From positions 150,345-214,344 of the forward strand of contig CAUQTI010000003.1 in assembly GCA_963521065.1 (NCBI GenBank): 64,000 bases of DNA. The letters are read 5' to 3'. The notes beneath the pieces were generated by a model that was not told the origin of the DNA, did no database searches, and worked only from the letters and a program-made list of their open reading frames with translations. Of this stretch, positions 42,321 to 51,219 are shown in pieces (the first letter of the stretch is position 1; each line of letters opens with the position of its first letter). This DNA comes from IOR16 sp963521065 (lineage in GTDB: Bacteria > Bacillota > Clostridia > Peptostreptococcales > Anaerovoracaceae). A program made the position numbers and the translations under genes.

Positions 42321-43049
42321 CTATAAAATCTTTTCTAAAAAAGCTTTCATCCGGTCATTTTTCGGCGCACCGAATATTTCCTCAGGCGTACCCTCTTCAA
42401 CAATCACTCCATTATCCATGAATACGACTCGGTCGGCCACCTCTCTCGCAAAACCCATTTCATGGGTTACTACAATCATTGTCATCCCATCTTCTGCAAG
42501 CTTTTTCATAACATTTAATACTTCTCCGACCATTTCCGGGTCAAGTGCACTGGTCGGCTCATCAAAGAGCATCACATCCGGTTCCATTGCTAAAGCTCTT
42601 GCAATTGCAACACGCTGTTGCTGTCCGCCGGAAAGGTTCGCTGGATATTCCTCTGCCTTCTCGGATAAACCGACAGCCTGAAGCAGGCGCTCTGCCTTTG
42701 CCTCTGCCTGCTCTTTGTTCATCTTTTTGCGATCCAACGGTGCCATCATTATATTTCTTTTCACAGACATATGCGGAAACAGATTAAACTGCTGAAATAC
42801 CATCCCGATATTTTCTCTGATTTTATTGATATTCTGATGCTTATCCGTAATCTCAAGGTCATCTACAACAATGCTCCCGCTTGTTGGCTCTTCCAACGCG
42901 TTGATACAACGCAAGAACGTGCTTTTTCCAGAGCCAGAGGGTCCAATAATACAAACCACTTCACGGTCTTTTACCTCGAGGTCAATGCCCTTTAAGACCT
43001 CTAAAGAGCCAAATCCCTTATGAAGATTTTTTACCTTTACCTTGATCAC
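42321..43049 (-). CDS. Polar amino-acid ABC importer, ATP-binding protein (GTG start)
   Basis: A 242-residue ATPase of the GlnQ/HisP class. Walker A GPSGSGKST (about 36-44), signature LSGGQQQRVAIARAL (about 137), Walker B VMLFDEPTSALDPE, and VTHEMGFA are all standard. The start is GTG at 43047-43049, seven bases after GAGGAGG and 32 bases inside the end of the permease gene. With the two upstream genes it forms an importer for an amino acid that cannot be named from sequence. Confidence 0.93.
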   Translation of the reverse strand: MIKVKVKNLHKGFGSLEVLKGIDLEVKDREVVCIIGPSGSGKSTFLRCINALEEPTSGSIVVDDLEITDKHQNINKIRENIGMVFQQFNLFPHMSVKRNIMMAPLDRKKMNKEQAEAKAERLLQAVGLSEKAEEYPANLSGGQQQRVAIARALAMEPDVMLFDEPTSALDPEMVGEVLNVMKKLAEDGMTMIVVTHEMGFAREVADRVVFMDNGVIVEEGTPEEIFGAPKNDRMKAFLEKIL

Positions 43050-43695
43050 GGAACATCCTCCTCTCTAAAATCCTTGCCAGCTTTGTAATCACTGCAACCA
43101 CTACCAGATAAATGACACCTACCGTAGACCAAATAAGAGTCGATTCCATGTTTCGGGCTACAATGATTTTCCCTACTTGGAAAATCTCAGCTACACCGAT
43201 TGTGGAAATCAAGGATACATCCTTCAAAGATATGATAACCTGATTTGTCAGTGCCGGAATGGACATTCGGAATGCCTGCGGCAATATGACTTTAATCATT
43301 GCTTTGCTGTAAGGAAGGCCCAAACTCCTTGCTGCTTCCATCTGCCCTTTATTAATAGACTGAATGCTTCCTCTGAATATTTCAGCGATATATGCGCCAG
43401 CATTTAAACTAATCGCTACCGTTCCTACAGAAATTGCATCCGAACTGAACGGAAGTGCTTTCGCAATCCCAAAATAGAGAAAAAACAACTGCACCAAAAG
43501 GGGTGTTCCCCGAATAATATAAATATAAGCGGATGCAATCACGTTTAATATTCTGCTTTTAGAAATATTCATCAAGCAGGCAACCAGCCCAATCAGTATT
43601 GCGAAAATCAGTCCGATGAAAGTGATTTGTATGGTCAGCCTCATACCGAGCAACAGCTTCGGTAAGGCTGCATAAACTACGTTAAATGCATTCAT
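43018..43695 (-). CDS. Polar amino-acid ABC importer, permease
   Basis: A 225-residue HisM-type permease with about five helices. The family segments LLVQLFFLYFGIAKAL, AYIAEIFRGSIQSINKGQMEAARSLG (split across about 93-118) and PALTNQVIISLKDVSL are present. It overlaps the ATPase gene and lies 19 bases after the receptor gene. Confidence 0.92.
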   Translation of the reverse strand: MNAFNVVYAALPKLLLGMRLTIQITFIGLIFAILIGLVACLMNISKSRILNVIASAYIYIIRGTPLLVQLFFLYFGIAKALPFSSDAISVGTVAISLNAGAYIAEIFRGSIQSINKGQMEAARSLGLPYSKAMIKVILPQAFRMSIPALTNQVIISLKDVSLISTIGVAEIFQVGKIIVARNMESTLIWSTVGVIYLVVVAVITKLARILERRMFRDQGKGKKSS

Positions 43696-43714
43696 CGATT
43701 ACTCCTCTGTGTTT

Positions 43715-44491
43715 TTATTCCTGAATATAGTTATCTAAAATTTCCTGATATTTTCCACTGTCCTTCACGTTTTTCAGTCCTGCGTTAAACATCTCAATCA
43801 GCTCTGCGTTCTTATCCTTTTGCACTGCAAATCCATAAGAAGATCCCTGTTCTTTCTCTGTTACAATTCTCAATCCGTTTCCTTGCGCAACACCGTATCC
43901 AAGCACTGGATAATCTTCAAAGCAAGCTACCGTGTTTCCTGCCTTCACATCCTCATACATGAAGGAAGAATCCTCAAAGGATACTGTTTCAAACCCATAT
44001 TTTTCTTTGTTATCTTCTGCGAATTTTGCGCCCTCAGTCCCAATTTTTACAGCGACTTTCTTTCCCTTAAGGTCATCATAGCTTTTGGTCTTACTATCTG
44101 AAGCAGCAATACCCATTACAACACCGGAATCATAATACGGGTCAGAAAAATCGAACTTCAATTTCCGTTCGTCGTTGATGCTCATACCTGCAATCACACC
44201 ATCAACCTGTCCAGCCTCTAAAGCCTGAACCGCCGCATTGAAGCCCAGGACCTGAATCTCATATTCAAAACCTTGATCCTCCGCGATTGCCTTTAGCAAG
44301 TCCATATCAACTCCAACAAATGTTCCACTTTCGTCCTCAAATTCAAAAGGAGCAAAGGTTGTATCAGTACCGATTACATATTTTTTGGCATCACTTCCCT
44401 CATCATTGTTTCCAGAAGTGCCGCAACCGCTTAAAGCAAGAACAATCATCATTACAGCCAACAAACATACGGTTATTTTATTTCTTTTCAT
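43715..44491 (-). CDS. Polar amino-acid ABC importer, substrate-binding lipoprotein
   Basis: A 258-residue family-3 solute-binding lipoprotein. The signal ends at LALSGC; the mature protein starts with an acidic linker and YVIGTDTTFAPFEF, followed by GVDMDLLKAIAEDQGF and DGVIAGMSINDERK. ATG 44491 after AAAGGAAGG is chosen over 44527. This is the first gene of the importer operon; a terminator-like hairpin lies in its leader. Confidence 0.92.
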   Translation of the reverse strand: MKRNKITVCLLAVMMIVLALSGCGTSGNNDEGSDAKKYVIGTDTTFAPFEFEDESGTFVGVDMDLLKAIAEDQGFEYEIQVLGFNAAVQALEAGQVDGVIAGMSINDERKLKFDFSDPYYDSGVVMGIAASDSKTKSYDDLKGKKVAVKIGTEGAKFAEDNKEKYGFETVSFEDSSFMYEDVKAGNTVACFEDYPVLGYGVAQGNGLRIVTEKEQGSSYGFAVQKDKNAELIEMFNAGLKNVKDSGKYQEILDNYIQE

Positions 44492-44536
44492 ATCTACCTT
44501 CCTTTCTTTCCTCACACAAAGTTTCATTCACTTTCC

Positions 44537-44583
44537 AAAAAACGATTCGTTTCTACGACGCCAAAAGAACGCGCAGAAACGAA
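44537..44583 (-). promoter_or_regulatory. Possible attenuator hairpin upstream of the amino-acid importer
   Basis: On the minus strand TTCGTTTCT (44575-44583) pairs with AGAAACGAA (44546-44554), with a G/C-rich inner part, and is followed by six T (44537-44542). It lies between TATAAT-like promoter sequences (near 44600) and the lipoprotein start, so it could end transcription early. No known riboswitch class is recognised. Confidence 0.5.
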
Positions 44584-44716
44584 CAGTTTCTTACCATTAT
44601 ATTTTACGATAGTTGTATACAAAGATGCAATATGTTACTGTAAAGGAAATTGTACAAAAATTGTCCATGTGTATACGATTTTTAGGAATAGTTTGTTTGT
44701 TGCCCACAAATTTACA

Positions 44717-46618
44717 TTACCAGCTTCCGCCACCGCCGCCGCTCATACCACCGCCGGAAAATCCGCCGCCACCAGAGAAGCCACCGCCGCCAGAGAAGCT
44801 GCCTTCCGTCCCAGAAGAAGGAATCACGATGCTGTTTTGCATTGCACGGGTATAATGATTGAATGAATTGACAAACAAATACGTATTAAACACGCCTCCA
44901 TTATAGGTTCCCTGATACCAATCAGGTGCAGGGACTGCAATACTTTCAAATTTTTTGGCCCAAATATCAGTTAATCCAAATACATACGCATACGGAAGGA
45001 TATTATAAAAATACTTTGGATTATCCTGAGCCAATGCCTTAATGCGATCCAATTCAGCAGTGCGGATAAATTCCTTAAATCCTAAAATTTTTCCCATGAG
45101 CTGTACGCTGTAGTTTGTTCTTCGTTTCATTGCGACTGCACAAGCCATACACACTGCCGTCGATACGGTTGCCAAAATACTGATTACAGGCAACTCTAAA
45201 AGAAAGAATCCCATCACAAGAAACAGGCCTAAGCCAATCCCGTTCAAAAGAAATGCAGCAATCCCGAATCCAGCCTTTTTCCCCTTTGGGCTGTTATTCT
45301 TTCGGTCATATCGACTCTGCATCACTCCATACCCAGCCAATACAAACAAAATGGCCGGCAGAAACAGGAATGTATACAAGGAGGAAAGATAACGGTATCC
45401 AACGCCTAAAACGGCCACGCAAAACAATGGATTCAACATAATAAGAACCGTAATCATTTGCATGAACACCGAAGTTTTTGTAAAGATTCTATTTCCTTTT
45501 CTTCCTGTAAATTTTCCCTTCAACTGTCCCTTGCTCGCCTGAAATGAAGGATAAAAATCTTCTTTTAATTCCCCTAAGCTCACCGCTTCTCTTTTATCAA
45601 AAATACCGTGAAACAAGGTGTGCTCATATGTTTGTGCGGATTCAGGAAGTTCTTTTTTCTTAATCAAGCGAAAATTATCTGAATCTTCTTCTTCAATTTC
45701 CAAATAGCCCTCATTTGCAAAGTGCAAAACCATAGAAATCATATCCTTGTTATCTACGGCTCCATCTAATATGTAACCGATTTCACCAGAAGTCACACCC
45801 TCCGGCGGATAAAATTCTACTGTCTTAACAATTTTCTTATCTTTCCCGAAAACCTTCCACAGAAGGATGCTCATCCCTGCTGCAAGCAGAATTAGAACGT
45901 ACATCGCCGGTGCCATCCATCCATTGTTTCTCTCTCCGGTAAAATAGCCCTCCGGAAGCACAATTCGAAGAGTAACACCTTCACCTTTTTGCAATTCTCT
46001 TTGGATAGAACCTTTTATCATGTTTCCTTCGCGAGTCCATTCCACAAGAGAAGTATCACTTTCACCGTAAGCGCCAGAAAGAAATTCAACTTTGTAAGAA
46101 TCAAATTCCTTTGGCATTTGAATGGTAAAATTCGCACCCTTTACAGAAGTTTCCCAACCTCTCTGCAAAAGATCCAGGTAAACCTGATCCAGACGGTCAT
46201 CTCCATCGTCATGCGCAATCATCCGATAGCGAAGCTTGTATTCTACAGGTCCGCTTACCGTTTGTTCCGGACTCCCAATACGAACCACCGCATTTCCACT
46301 TTCATGAGTAATCTCATTTTCAAATCCCGGTGTTTCGATTTCTGCTATTTTTAAATTATAGGGTTTCTTTACCGTTTCTCCGTCAGACAGCTGATACTGC
46401 ATCGTTCCTGACAACGGTATATAACGATAGATTCCATGGCTCGGTGATGTAAAATTAACAGAAATATCTTCTTCCACATAAAATGAATTGTTTTCTTTTA
46501 CATTAAGGCTTACATCATAACGCTCTGTCTCAAAATTGGCTCCGTAAACCGTAAGCGGCAATGCAAGAAAAGCCAGCACTGTCAAGAAAACAGTAATACT
46601 CTTTTTTAACCCTTTCAT
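44717..46618 (-). CDS. DUF2207 membrane protein with Gly-Ser-rich tail
   Basis: A 633-residue protein. A signal peptide is followed by an extracellular beta-rich domain (about 25-225, the DUF2207 N-terminal domain), a membrane helix near 235, a cytoplasmic winged-helix-like region with TSGEIGYILDGAVDNKDM, and a cluster of four helices between about 385 and 500. The C-terminus ends in repeats of FSGGGG. DUF2207 proteins are commonly paired with LemA, which lies 36 bases upstream here. The function of this pair is unknown. Confidence 0.88.
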   Translation of the reverse strand: MKGLKKSITVFLTVLAFLALPLTVYGANFETERYDVSLNVKENNSFYVEEDISVNFTSPSHGIYRYIPLSGTMQYQLSDGETVKKPYNLKIAEIETPGFENEITHESGNAVVRIGSPEQTVSGPVEYKLRYRMIAHDDGDDRLDQVYLDLLQRGWETSVKGANFTIQMPKEFDSYKVEFLSGAYGESDTSLVEWTREGNMIKGSIQRELQKGEGVTLRIVLPEGYFTGERNNGWMAPAMYVLILLAAGMSILLWKVFGKDKKIVKTVEFYPPEGVTSGEIGYILDGAVDNKDMISMVLHFANEGYLEIEEEDSDNFRLIKKKELPESAQTYEHTLFHGIFDKREAVSLGELKEDFYPSFQASKGQLKGKFTGRKGNRIFTKTSVFMQMITVLIMLNPLFCVAVLGVGYRYLSSLYTFLFLPAILFVLAGYGVMQSRYDRKNNSPKGKKAGFGIAAFLLNGIGLGLFLVMGFFLLELPVISILATVSTAVCMACAVAMKRRTNYSVQLMGKILGFKEFIRTAELDRIKALAQDNPKYFYNILPYAYVFGLTDIWAKKFESIAVPAPDWYQGTYNGGVFNTYLFVNSFNHYTRAMQNSIVIPSSGTEGSFSGGGGFSGGGGFSGGGMSGGGGGSW

Positions 46619-46654
46619 AATAATCCTCTTTCCCTTATTAAATCCCCTGATTCT

Positions 46655-47209
46655 TTAAAATTTAACGTTTACTGCGTCTCTCTGTGCCGCATCTTCTACC
46701 TCAAACATCGGCTTTCTCGTAAAATGAAAAATCCCTGCGATTAGATTGCTTGGAAACATCTCTGTTTTTGTATTAAATTCCTTCACGACTGCGTTGTAAT
46801 ACTTTCTTGCATTCGCGATTTCATCCTCCAACCTTTGTAGCTGATGCTGCAAGTCCATAAAATTACTATTCGCTTTCAAATCAGGATATGCTTCTGCCAC
46901 TGCAAAGAGTCCTTTCAATGTAGTTTGCAGCTGTGTTTCCCCCTTAAGCTTATCCTCTACAGATGTTGCGGATGCTGCTAAATTTCGGGCTGCCACTACC
47001 TTTTCCAACGTACCCTGCTCATGTGCAGCATACCCTTTTACCGTTTCTACCAAATTAGGTATTAAGTCATACCGCTTTTTCAAATAAACATCCATGGTCG
47101 CGAAAGCTTCTTCAATTCGGTTGCGCATAGCCACAAAACCGTTGTATGCTCCAACAAACCAAATTACAACGATGGCAATTACGATTGCCAAAATAATCCA
47201 TCCTAACAT
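46655..47209 (-). CDS. lemA: LemA family protein
   Basis: A 184-residue protein with one N-terminal membrane helix and a long helical-bundle domain. MRNRIEEAFATMDVYLKKR followed by YDLIPNLVETVKGYAAHE (about 33-68) and the C-terminal PMFEVEDAAQRDAVNVKF are the family landmarks. LemA usually accompanies DUF2207 proteins, as here. Its molecular role is not established. Confidence 0.93.
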   Translation of the reverse strand: MLGWIILAIVIAIVVIWFVGAYNGFVAMRNRIEEAFATMDVYLKKRYDLIPNLVETVKGYAAHEQGTLEKVVAARNLAASATSVEDKLKGETQLQTTLKGLFAVAEAYPDLKANSNFMDLQHQLQRLEDEIANARKYYNAVVKEFNTKTEMFPSNLIAGIFHFTRKPMFEVEDAAQRDAVNVKF

Positions 47210-47250
47210 ACTATTTTCCCCTTTTCCTCTTGTTTATCAACAAATATGCA

Positions 47251-47919
47251 TTAATCTTCAATGGCCCAATTAATATAATCCCCCCTATCTTTCAAAAAAT
47301 GATTGGCCTTAGAAAAATGTGAACAGCCCCACCATCCATTATGTGCCGACAAAGGGCTCGGATGTGCAGCCGTTAAAATCAAATGATGTTCATTTTGAAT
47401 CAAATTCCGTTTCGATTTGGCATTTGCGCCCCAAAGCATAAATACCATAGGCTTTTCCCGTTTGTCCAATTGGGAAATTATATGATCAGTAAAAGTTTCC
47501 CAGCCACGCCCTTTATGGGAATTTGCTTCTCCTTCTCTTACCGTCAGTACTGTATTTAACAACAAAACTCCTTGGTTTGCCCAGCTTTCTAAATTTCCAT
47601 GTGGTGGTGCCTTAATCTCTAAATCAGATTCTAATTCTTTAAATATATTTACTAAAGAAGGCGGCTTTGCAATTCCCTTCTGCACAGAAAAGCACATCCC
47701 ATGGGCCTGTCCGGGGCCGTGATACGGATCTTGTCCCAATATTACTGCCTTCGTATCGTCATATGAAGTATGCTTTAGCGCATTAAAAATATCATACATG
47801 GAAGGATAAATTCTATGAGTCCGGTATTCATTGATTAAAAACTGCCGCAGCTCTTGATAATAAGGTTTGTCAAATTCGCCTTTTAATACTTCATCCCAGT
47901 CATTCCCTATATTTACCAT
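47251..47919 (-). CDS. ung: Uracil-DNA glycosylase, family 1
   Basis: A 222-residue enzyme that removes uracil from DNA. The water-activating loop GQDPYHGPGQAHGMCFSV (about 62-79), the LLNTVLTVR segment and the minor-groove loop HPSPLSAHNG near 185 are intact. Length is normal. LemA lies 41 bases downstream, which may be chance co-transcription. Confidence 0.95.
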   Translation of the reverse strand: MVNIGNDWDEVLKGEFDKPYYQELRQFLINEYRTHRIYPSMYDIFNALKHTSYDDTKAVILGQDPYHGPGQAHGMCFSVQKGIAKPPSLVNIFKELESDLEIKAPPHGNLESWANQGVLLLNTVLTVREGEANSHKGRGWETFTDHIISQLDKREKPMVFMLWGANAKSKRNLIQNEHHLILTAAHPSPLSAHNGWWGCSHFSKANHFLKDRGDYINWAIED

Positions 47920-48021
47920 ACTTCAATTCCTTTCTGCACGATTCTTATTTTCCCTTCTTCTGTCGCAAACGATATCATTATACTTTAAAATTTTACGAAG
48001 CGCACGCAATTTTTATATTTT

Positions 48022-49095
48022 TTAGAAAAAATTTAATCTATATGTCCCTGCCTGCAGGGAAGAATCAGTTTTAAAATGAAAAGAAAATTGTGGATATTTC
48101 TCTTCAAAGTATTTTTTATTGCGGCTGCAATTTCCTATCATATTTGAAAAGCTCGTTCCTTCGCATCGCAATGTAACTGCTTGTTTCACCGTCTTGTGGT
48201 CCTTTTTTACTGCAGCGCAGTCTTTCTTATCACACTGCTCTTTCATGCAGGCTTCCAATTGCCTTTCCAACTCCTCTTTTGCAAGTTCTCCCTCTACAAG
48301 CTGTCTGAACGCCGGATGATAACTTCCCAAAACAGCACCACCATTTTCACTGATAATGTCACTGCTTTTTAATCCCACTCGTAATATCGTAATGTTATTT
48401 TCCTGTAAAGTCCGGTACATCTCTTTTACCGTATGAAGCATTTCTTCTTCTGTATACGGTTTATATACCCCTTTTTCATATAGTTCAAAAAGTTCTGTAT
48501 CTTTTAAAATAACCGTTGGGTATAGCCGAGCAAGCGAAGGTTTAATCTTCACAGTCTCTTGCACTGAGTGCATGCATTTTTCATAGGTATCGCCGGGCAG
48601 CCCAATCATAAGCTGAATGCCAAGTTCAAAACCATACTCCTGAATCATTTGGCAGGAATCGTACACCGCTTCCTTTGTATGTCCGCGATTTGATTGAATC
48701 AACACTTCTGAATCAAAGGATTGTACACCCAGTTCAATAACATCTACCGAAAATTCCCGGAGCACTTCTAAAATCTCTGCGTTGATGTAATCCGGTCTGG
48801 TTGAAAGATGAATTTTATGGATTTTCCCTTTGTCTTTGTACTTCTTTGCAATATGCAGATACGCTTTCTGCTCTTCGATTGGAATCCCAGTGAAACTTCC
48901 CCCGAAAAACGCAATCTCAATCACTTCAAGCCCACGCCCTTGCAGTGTCGGCAAGTACTCTTCCACTCGCCTTTCAATTTCCTCTGCTTCAAAGGGCCTC
49001 TGCATTGCTGTTATTTTTTTCTGATTACAAAAAACACAGTCGTTCGGGCACCCTTTGTGCGGAATAAAGATTGGTATGATTGCGTGTTTCTTCAT
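48022..49095 (-). CDS. Radical SAM protein, Elp3-like
   Basis: A 357-residue radical SAM enzyme. The iron-sulfur motif CPNDCVFC (C16, C20, C23; CxxxCxxC) is followed by EIAFFGGSFTGI and LSTRPDYI, typical of the Elp3/oxidoreductase group related to YtqA and archaeal tRNA modifiers. No GNAT domain follows; a C-terminal part holds a few Cys. Its ATG region overlaps the preceding LysR gene's stop by four bases. Target unknown. Confidence 0.86.
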   Translation of the reverse strand: MKKHAIIPIFIPHKGCPNDCVFCNQKKITAMQRPFEAEEIERRVEEYLPTLQGRGLEVIEIAFFGGSFTGIPIEEQKAYLHIAKKYKDKGKIHKIHLSTRPDYINAEILEVLREFSVDVIELGVQSFDSEVLIQSNRGHTKEAVYDSCQMIQEYGFELGIQLMIGLPGDTYEKCMHSVQETVKIKPSLARLYPTVILKDTELFELYEKGVYKPYTEEEMLHTVKEMYRTLQENNITILRVGLKSSDIISENGGAVLGSYHPAFRQLVEGELAKEELERQLEACMKEQCDKKDCAAVKKDHKTVKQAVTLRCEGTSFSNMIGNCSRNKKYFEEKYPQFSFHFKTDSSLQAGTYRLNFF

Positions 49096-49991
49096 AAAAG
49101 CAAACTCTCTTTCTCTTCGTAAAACCTAGAAAACCACTGCTCATGTTCTTCTCTATGAATGTCATTTCTTAAAAACACAAAGTTAAACTCTCTTGAGATT
49201 TTAACGTCCACTATCTTGATTTCTTTTAAAAGACCCAGTTCCAGCTCTGTGCTGACTGCCTTTCGATAGGCAAAGGTAACTCCTAAATCAGCCTGAACCA
49301 TTTGCTTGATGCCGCGTATAGTCCCCAGCTCTAATACAGAAGCAAATTCTTTTATATTATGGTTGTGCTCGTGCAATATCTGCTCTAGAATATCGCGAGA
49401 ACCGGAGCCCTTTTCTCTGAGAATCAAACGGCTCTCAAAAAGTGCTTCTAAGGATACGGGCATATGTCCCAGCGCATTTTCCGGTGAACAAACGGCAATG
49501 AAATCTTCTTCTGAAAACAACAGGCTTTCATAACGTGACCGGTCAAAATAGCCTTCCAAAAAAGCAAATTCAATGTCGCCTTTTTCCAGCATGTCCAATA
49601 AGATCTCTGTATTTTTCACTTCCATTGTAAGATGCATCTTGGGATACTGCTCCAACAGACGACAAAGGATAAAGGGCATAGTATACTCTCCAATTGTTAG
49701 TGTTGCTCCAAAGGATACCGGCTCAGAAACACCCATTTCAGATGCCATCAACAATTCAATTTTCTTAATCCCTGCCTCCATCGCTGTAACGTAATTTTTC
49801 AAGCGCTCTCCATCGTATGTCAAATGCATGGAGCGGTCTTTATAAATAAACAGCTTCGTTTTATAATGCTGCTCCAGATAACGAATGTGCTGTGTTACCG
49901 CAGGCTGTGTAATATGTAGCATTTCTGCCGCTTTTGTGTAACTCCCTTCATTGCAAACTGCAAGCAAGGTTTTTAATCGAAAATCAAGCAT
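49092..49991 (-). CDS. LysR family transcriptional regulator (CysL-like)
   Basis: A 299-residue LysR regulator with the winged helix-turn-helix (YTKAAEMLHITQPAVTQHI, about 18-36) and effector-binding domain. It is divergent from a YeiH-family exporter, a pairing seen often. A 50-bp perfect palindrome lies between the two genes and could be its operator. The 3' end overlaps the radical SAM gene by four bases (ATGA). Confidence 0.9.
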   Translation of the reverse strand: MLDFRLKTLLAVCNEGSYTKAAEMLHITQPAVTQHIRYLEQHYKTKLFIYKDRSMHLTYDGERLKNYVTAMEAGIKKIELLMASEMGVSEPVSFGATLTIGEYTMPFILCRLLEQYPKMHLTMEVKNTEILLDMLEKGDIEFAFLEGYFDRSRYESLLFSEEDFIAVCSPENALGHMPVSLEALFESRLILREKGSGSRDILEQILHEHNHNIKEFASVLELGTIRGIKQMVQADLGVTFAYRKAVSTELELGLLKEIKIVDVKISREFNFVFLRNDIHREEHEQWFSRFYEEKESLLL

Positions 49992-49999
49992 CTTTTCCT

Positions 50000-50049
50000 C
50001 TATAAAATAAAATTATATATTTATAATAATATATAATTTTATTTTATAG
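50000..50049. repeat. 50-bp AT-rich perfect palindrome between LysR and YeiH genes
   Basis: Two 22-base arms (50000-50021 and 50028-50049) are exact reverse complements, separated by TATAAT. The arm starts CTATAAAATAAAATT. It begins nine bases from the LysR start codon and 85 bases before the YeiH start, and could be an operator overlapping the promoter, or a terminator-like hairpin. Confidence 0.85.
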
Positions 50050-50134
50050 CATTATTCTGTTAAAATCAACTACTAGAACGAGCAACTTTAAATTGTAATA
50101 TTTATGAATTCGCGATCACGAAAAGGAGTATGCT

Positions 50135-51127
50135 ATGAAAAAATGCTTCCCTGGGATTCTTCTCTGTTTTTCTCTTGCGGTACCGGCATGGCTTCTGGGA
50201 GAACAATTCCCAATCATCGGTGGCCCTGTTTTTGGGATTTTAACCGGAATTTCAGCCGCTTTTATAAAATTACCTGCTTTCTTTGAAAACGGAATACGCT
50301 ACACTTCTAAAAACTTATTGCAATACTCTATTATTCTATTAGGTTTTGAAATGAATCTTTTCCGTGTTTTGGAAGTAGGAAGCCAGTCTTTACTGATTAT
50401 TCTTTTTACGGTAACAAGCTGCTTTTTCACCGCCTATATTGTAGGTCGGATATTAAAGCTCGATTGCAATACCGTTACCTTAATCGGTGTGGGTACTTGC
50501 ATCTGCGGAGGCTCCGCCATTGCTGCCACCGCTCCGGTAATCGACGCAAAGGAAGAAGAAATTACACAAGCGATCTCCACCATTTTTTTATTCAATATCG
50601 CTGCCGTCTTTCTCTTTCCGGCACTTGGACACACGCTTTCACTTTCTGATACAGGCTTCGGTATGTGGGCAGGCACTGCTATCAACGACACCTCTTCTGT
50701 CGTTGCCGCAGGCCTCTCTTGGAGCAGCTATGCCGGAAATAACATCGCCCTTTCCTTTGCGACTGTCGTCAAGCTGACAAGAACGCTGATGATTATTCCA
50801 ATTACGCTCCTACTTGCAATCTACAGATCGAAGAAGAAACCTGCGGGCACCAGCTATTCCATTTCAACTATTTTTCCGTGGTTTGTCCTTGGTTTTCTTG
50901 CAGCCTCACTTTTAAACACCTTTGCCGGACTTCCTTTATGGTCCTCCGGGCTGCTTGCACAGTTGGGGAAATTCATGATTGTTATGGCAATGGCAGCCAT
51001 TGGGCTGAACACGAATCTAAAAAAACTTCTTACGAACGGACTTCGTCCTATTTGCCTGGGATTAAGCTGTTGGTTCGTTGTTGCAGCTGTCTCTCTTTTG
51101 GTTCAATTCTTCATAGAATTACTGTAG
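50135..51127 (+). CDS. YeiH family putative sulfate exporter (UPF0324)
   Basis: A 330-residue membrane protein with about ten helices. The family signatures GTCICGGSAIAATAPVI (about 122-138) and GMWAGTAINDTSSVVAAG are clear. YeiH proteins are annotated as sulfate exporters, but direct evidence is limited. Start follows AAAAGGAG. It is divergent from a LysR gene, which probably controls it. Confidence 0.9.
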   Translation: MKKCFPGILLCFSLAVPAWLLGEQFPIIGGPVFGILTGISAAFIKLPAFFENGIRYTSKNLLQYSIILLGFEMNLFRVLEVGSQSLLIILFTVTSCFFTAYIVGRILKLDCNTVTLIGVGTCICGGSAIAATAPVIDAKEEEITQAISTIFLFNIAAVFLFPALGHTLSLSDTGFGMWAGTAINDTSSVVAAGLSWSSYAGNNIALSFATVVKLTRTLMIIPITLLLAIYRSKKKPAGTSYSISTIFPWFVLGFLAASLLNTFAGLPLWSSGLLAQLGKFMIVMAMAAIGLNTNLKKLLTNGLRPICLGLSCWFVVAAVSLLVQFFIELL

Positions 51128-51147
51128 TAGAAAAAAGTGTAAATAAT

Positions 51148-51200
51148 AAAACAGAGTAAAGCTGGAACATAACTTCTTTTCCAAGCTTTACTCTGTTTTC
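51148..51200. terminator. Bidirectional terminator between YeiH and aldehyde dehydrogenase genes
   Basis: AAACAGAGTAAAGCT (51149-51163) pairs perfectly with AGCTTTACTCTGTTT (51184-51198). It ends both converging genes. Confidence 0.88.
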
Positions 51201-51219
51201 ATAAATGACAACTAAGTGC

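Noticed and set aside
44613..44855. Plus-strand frame with a proline-rich run (PPPPPLIPPPENPPPPEK)
   Set aside because: It is the antisense image of the Gly-rich tail of the DUF2207 protein and has no ribosome site.
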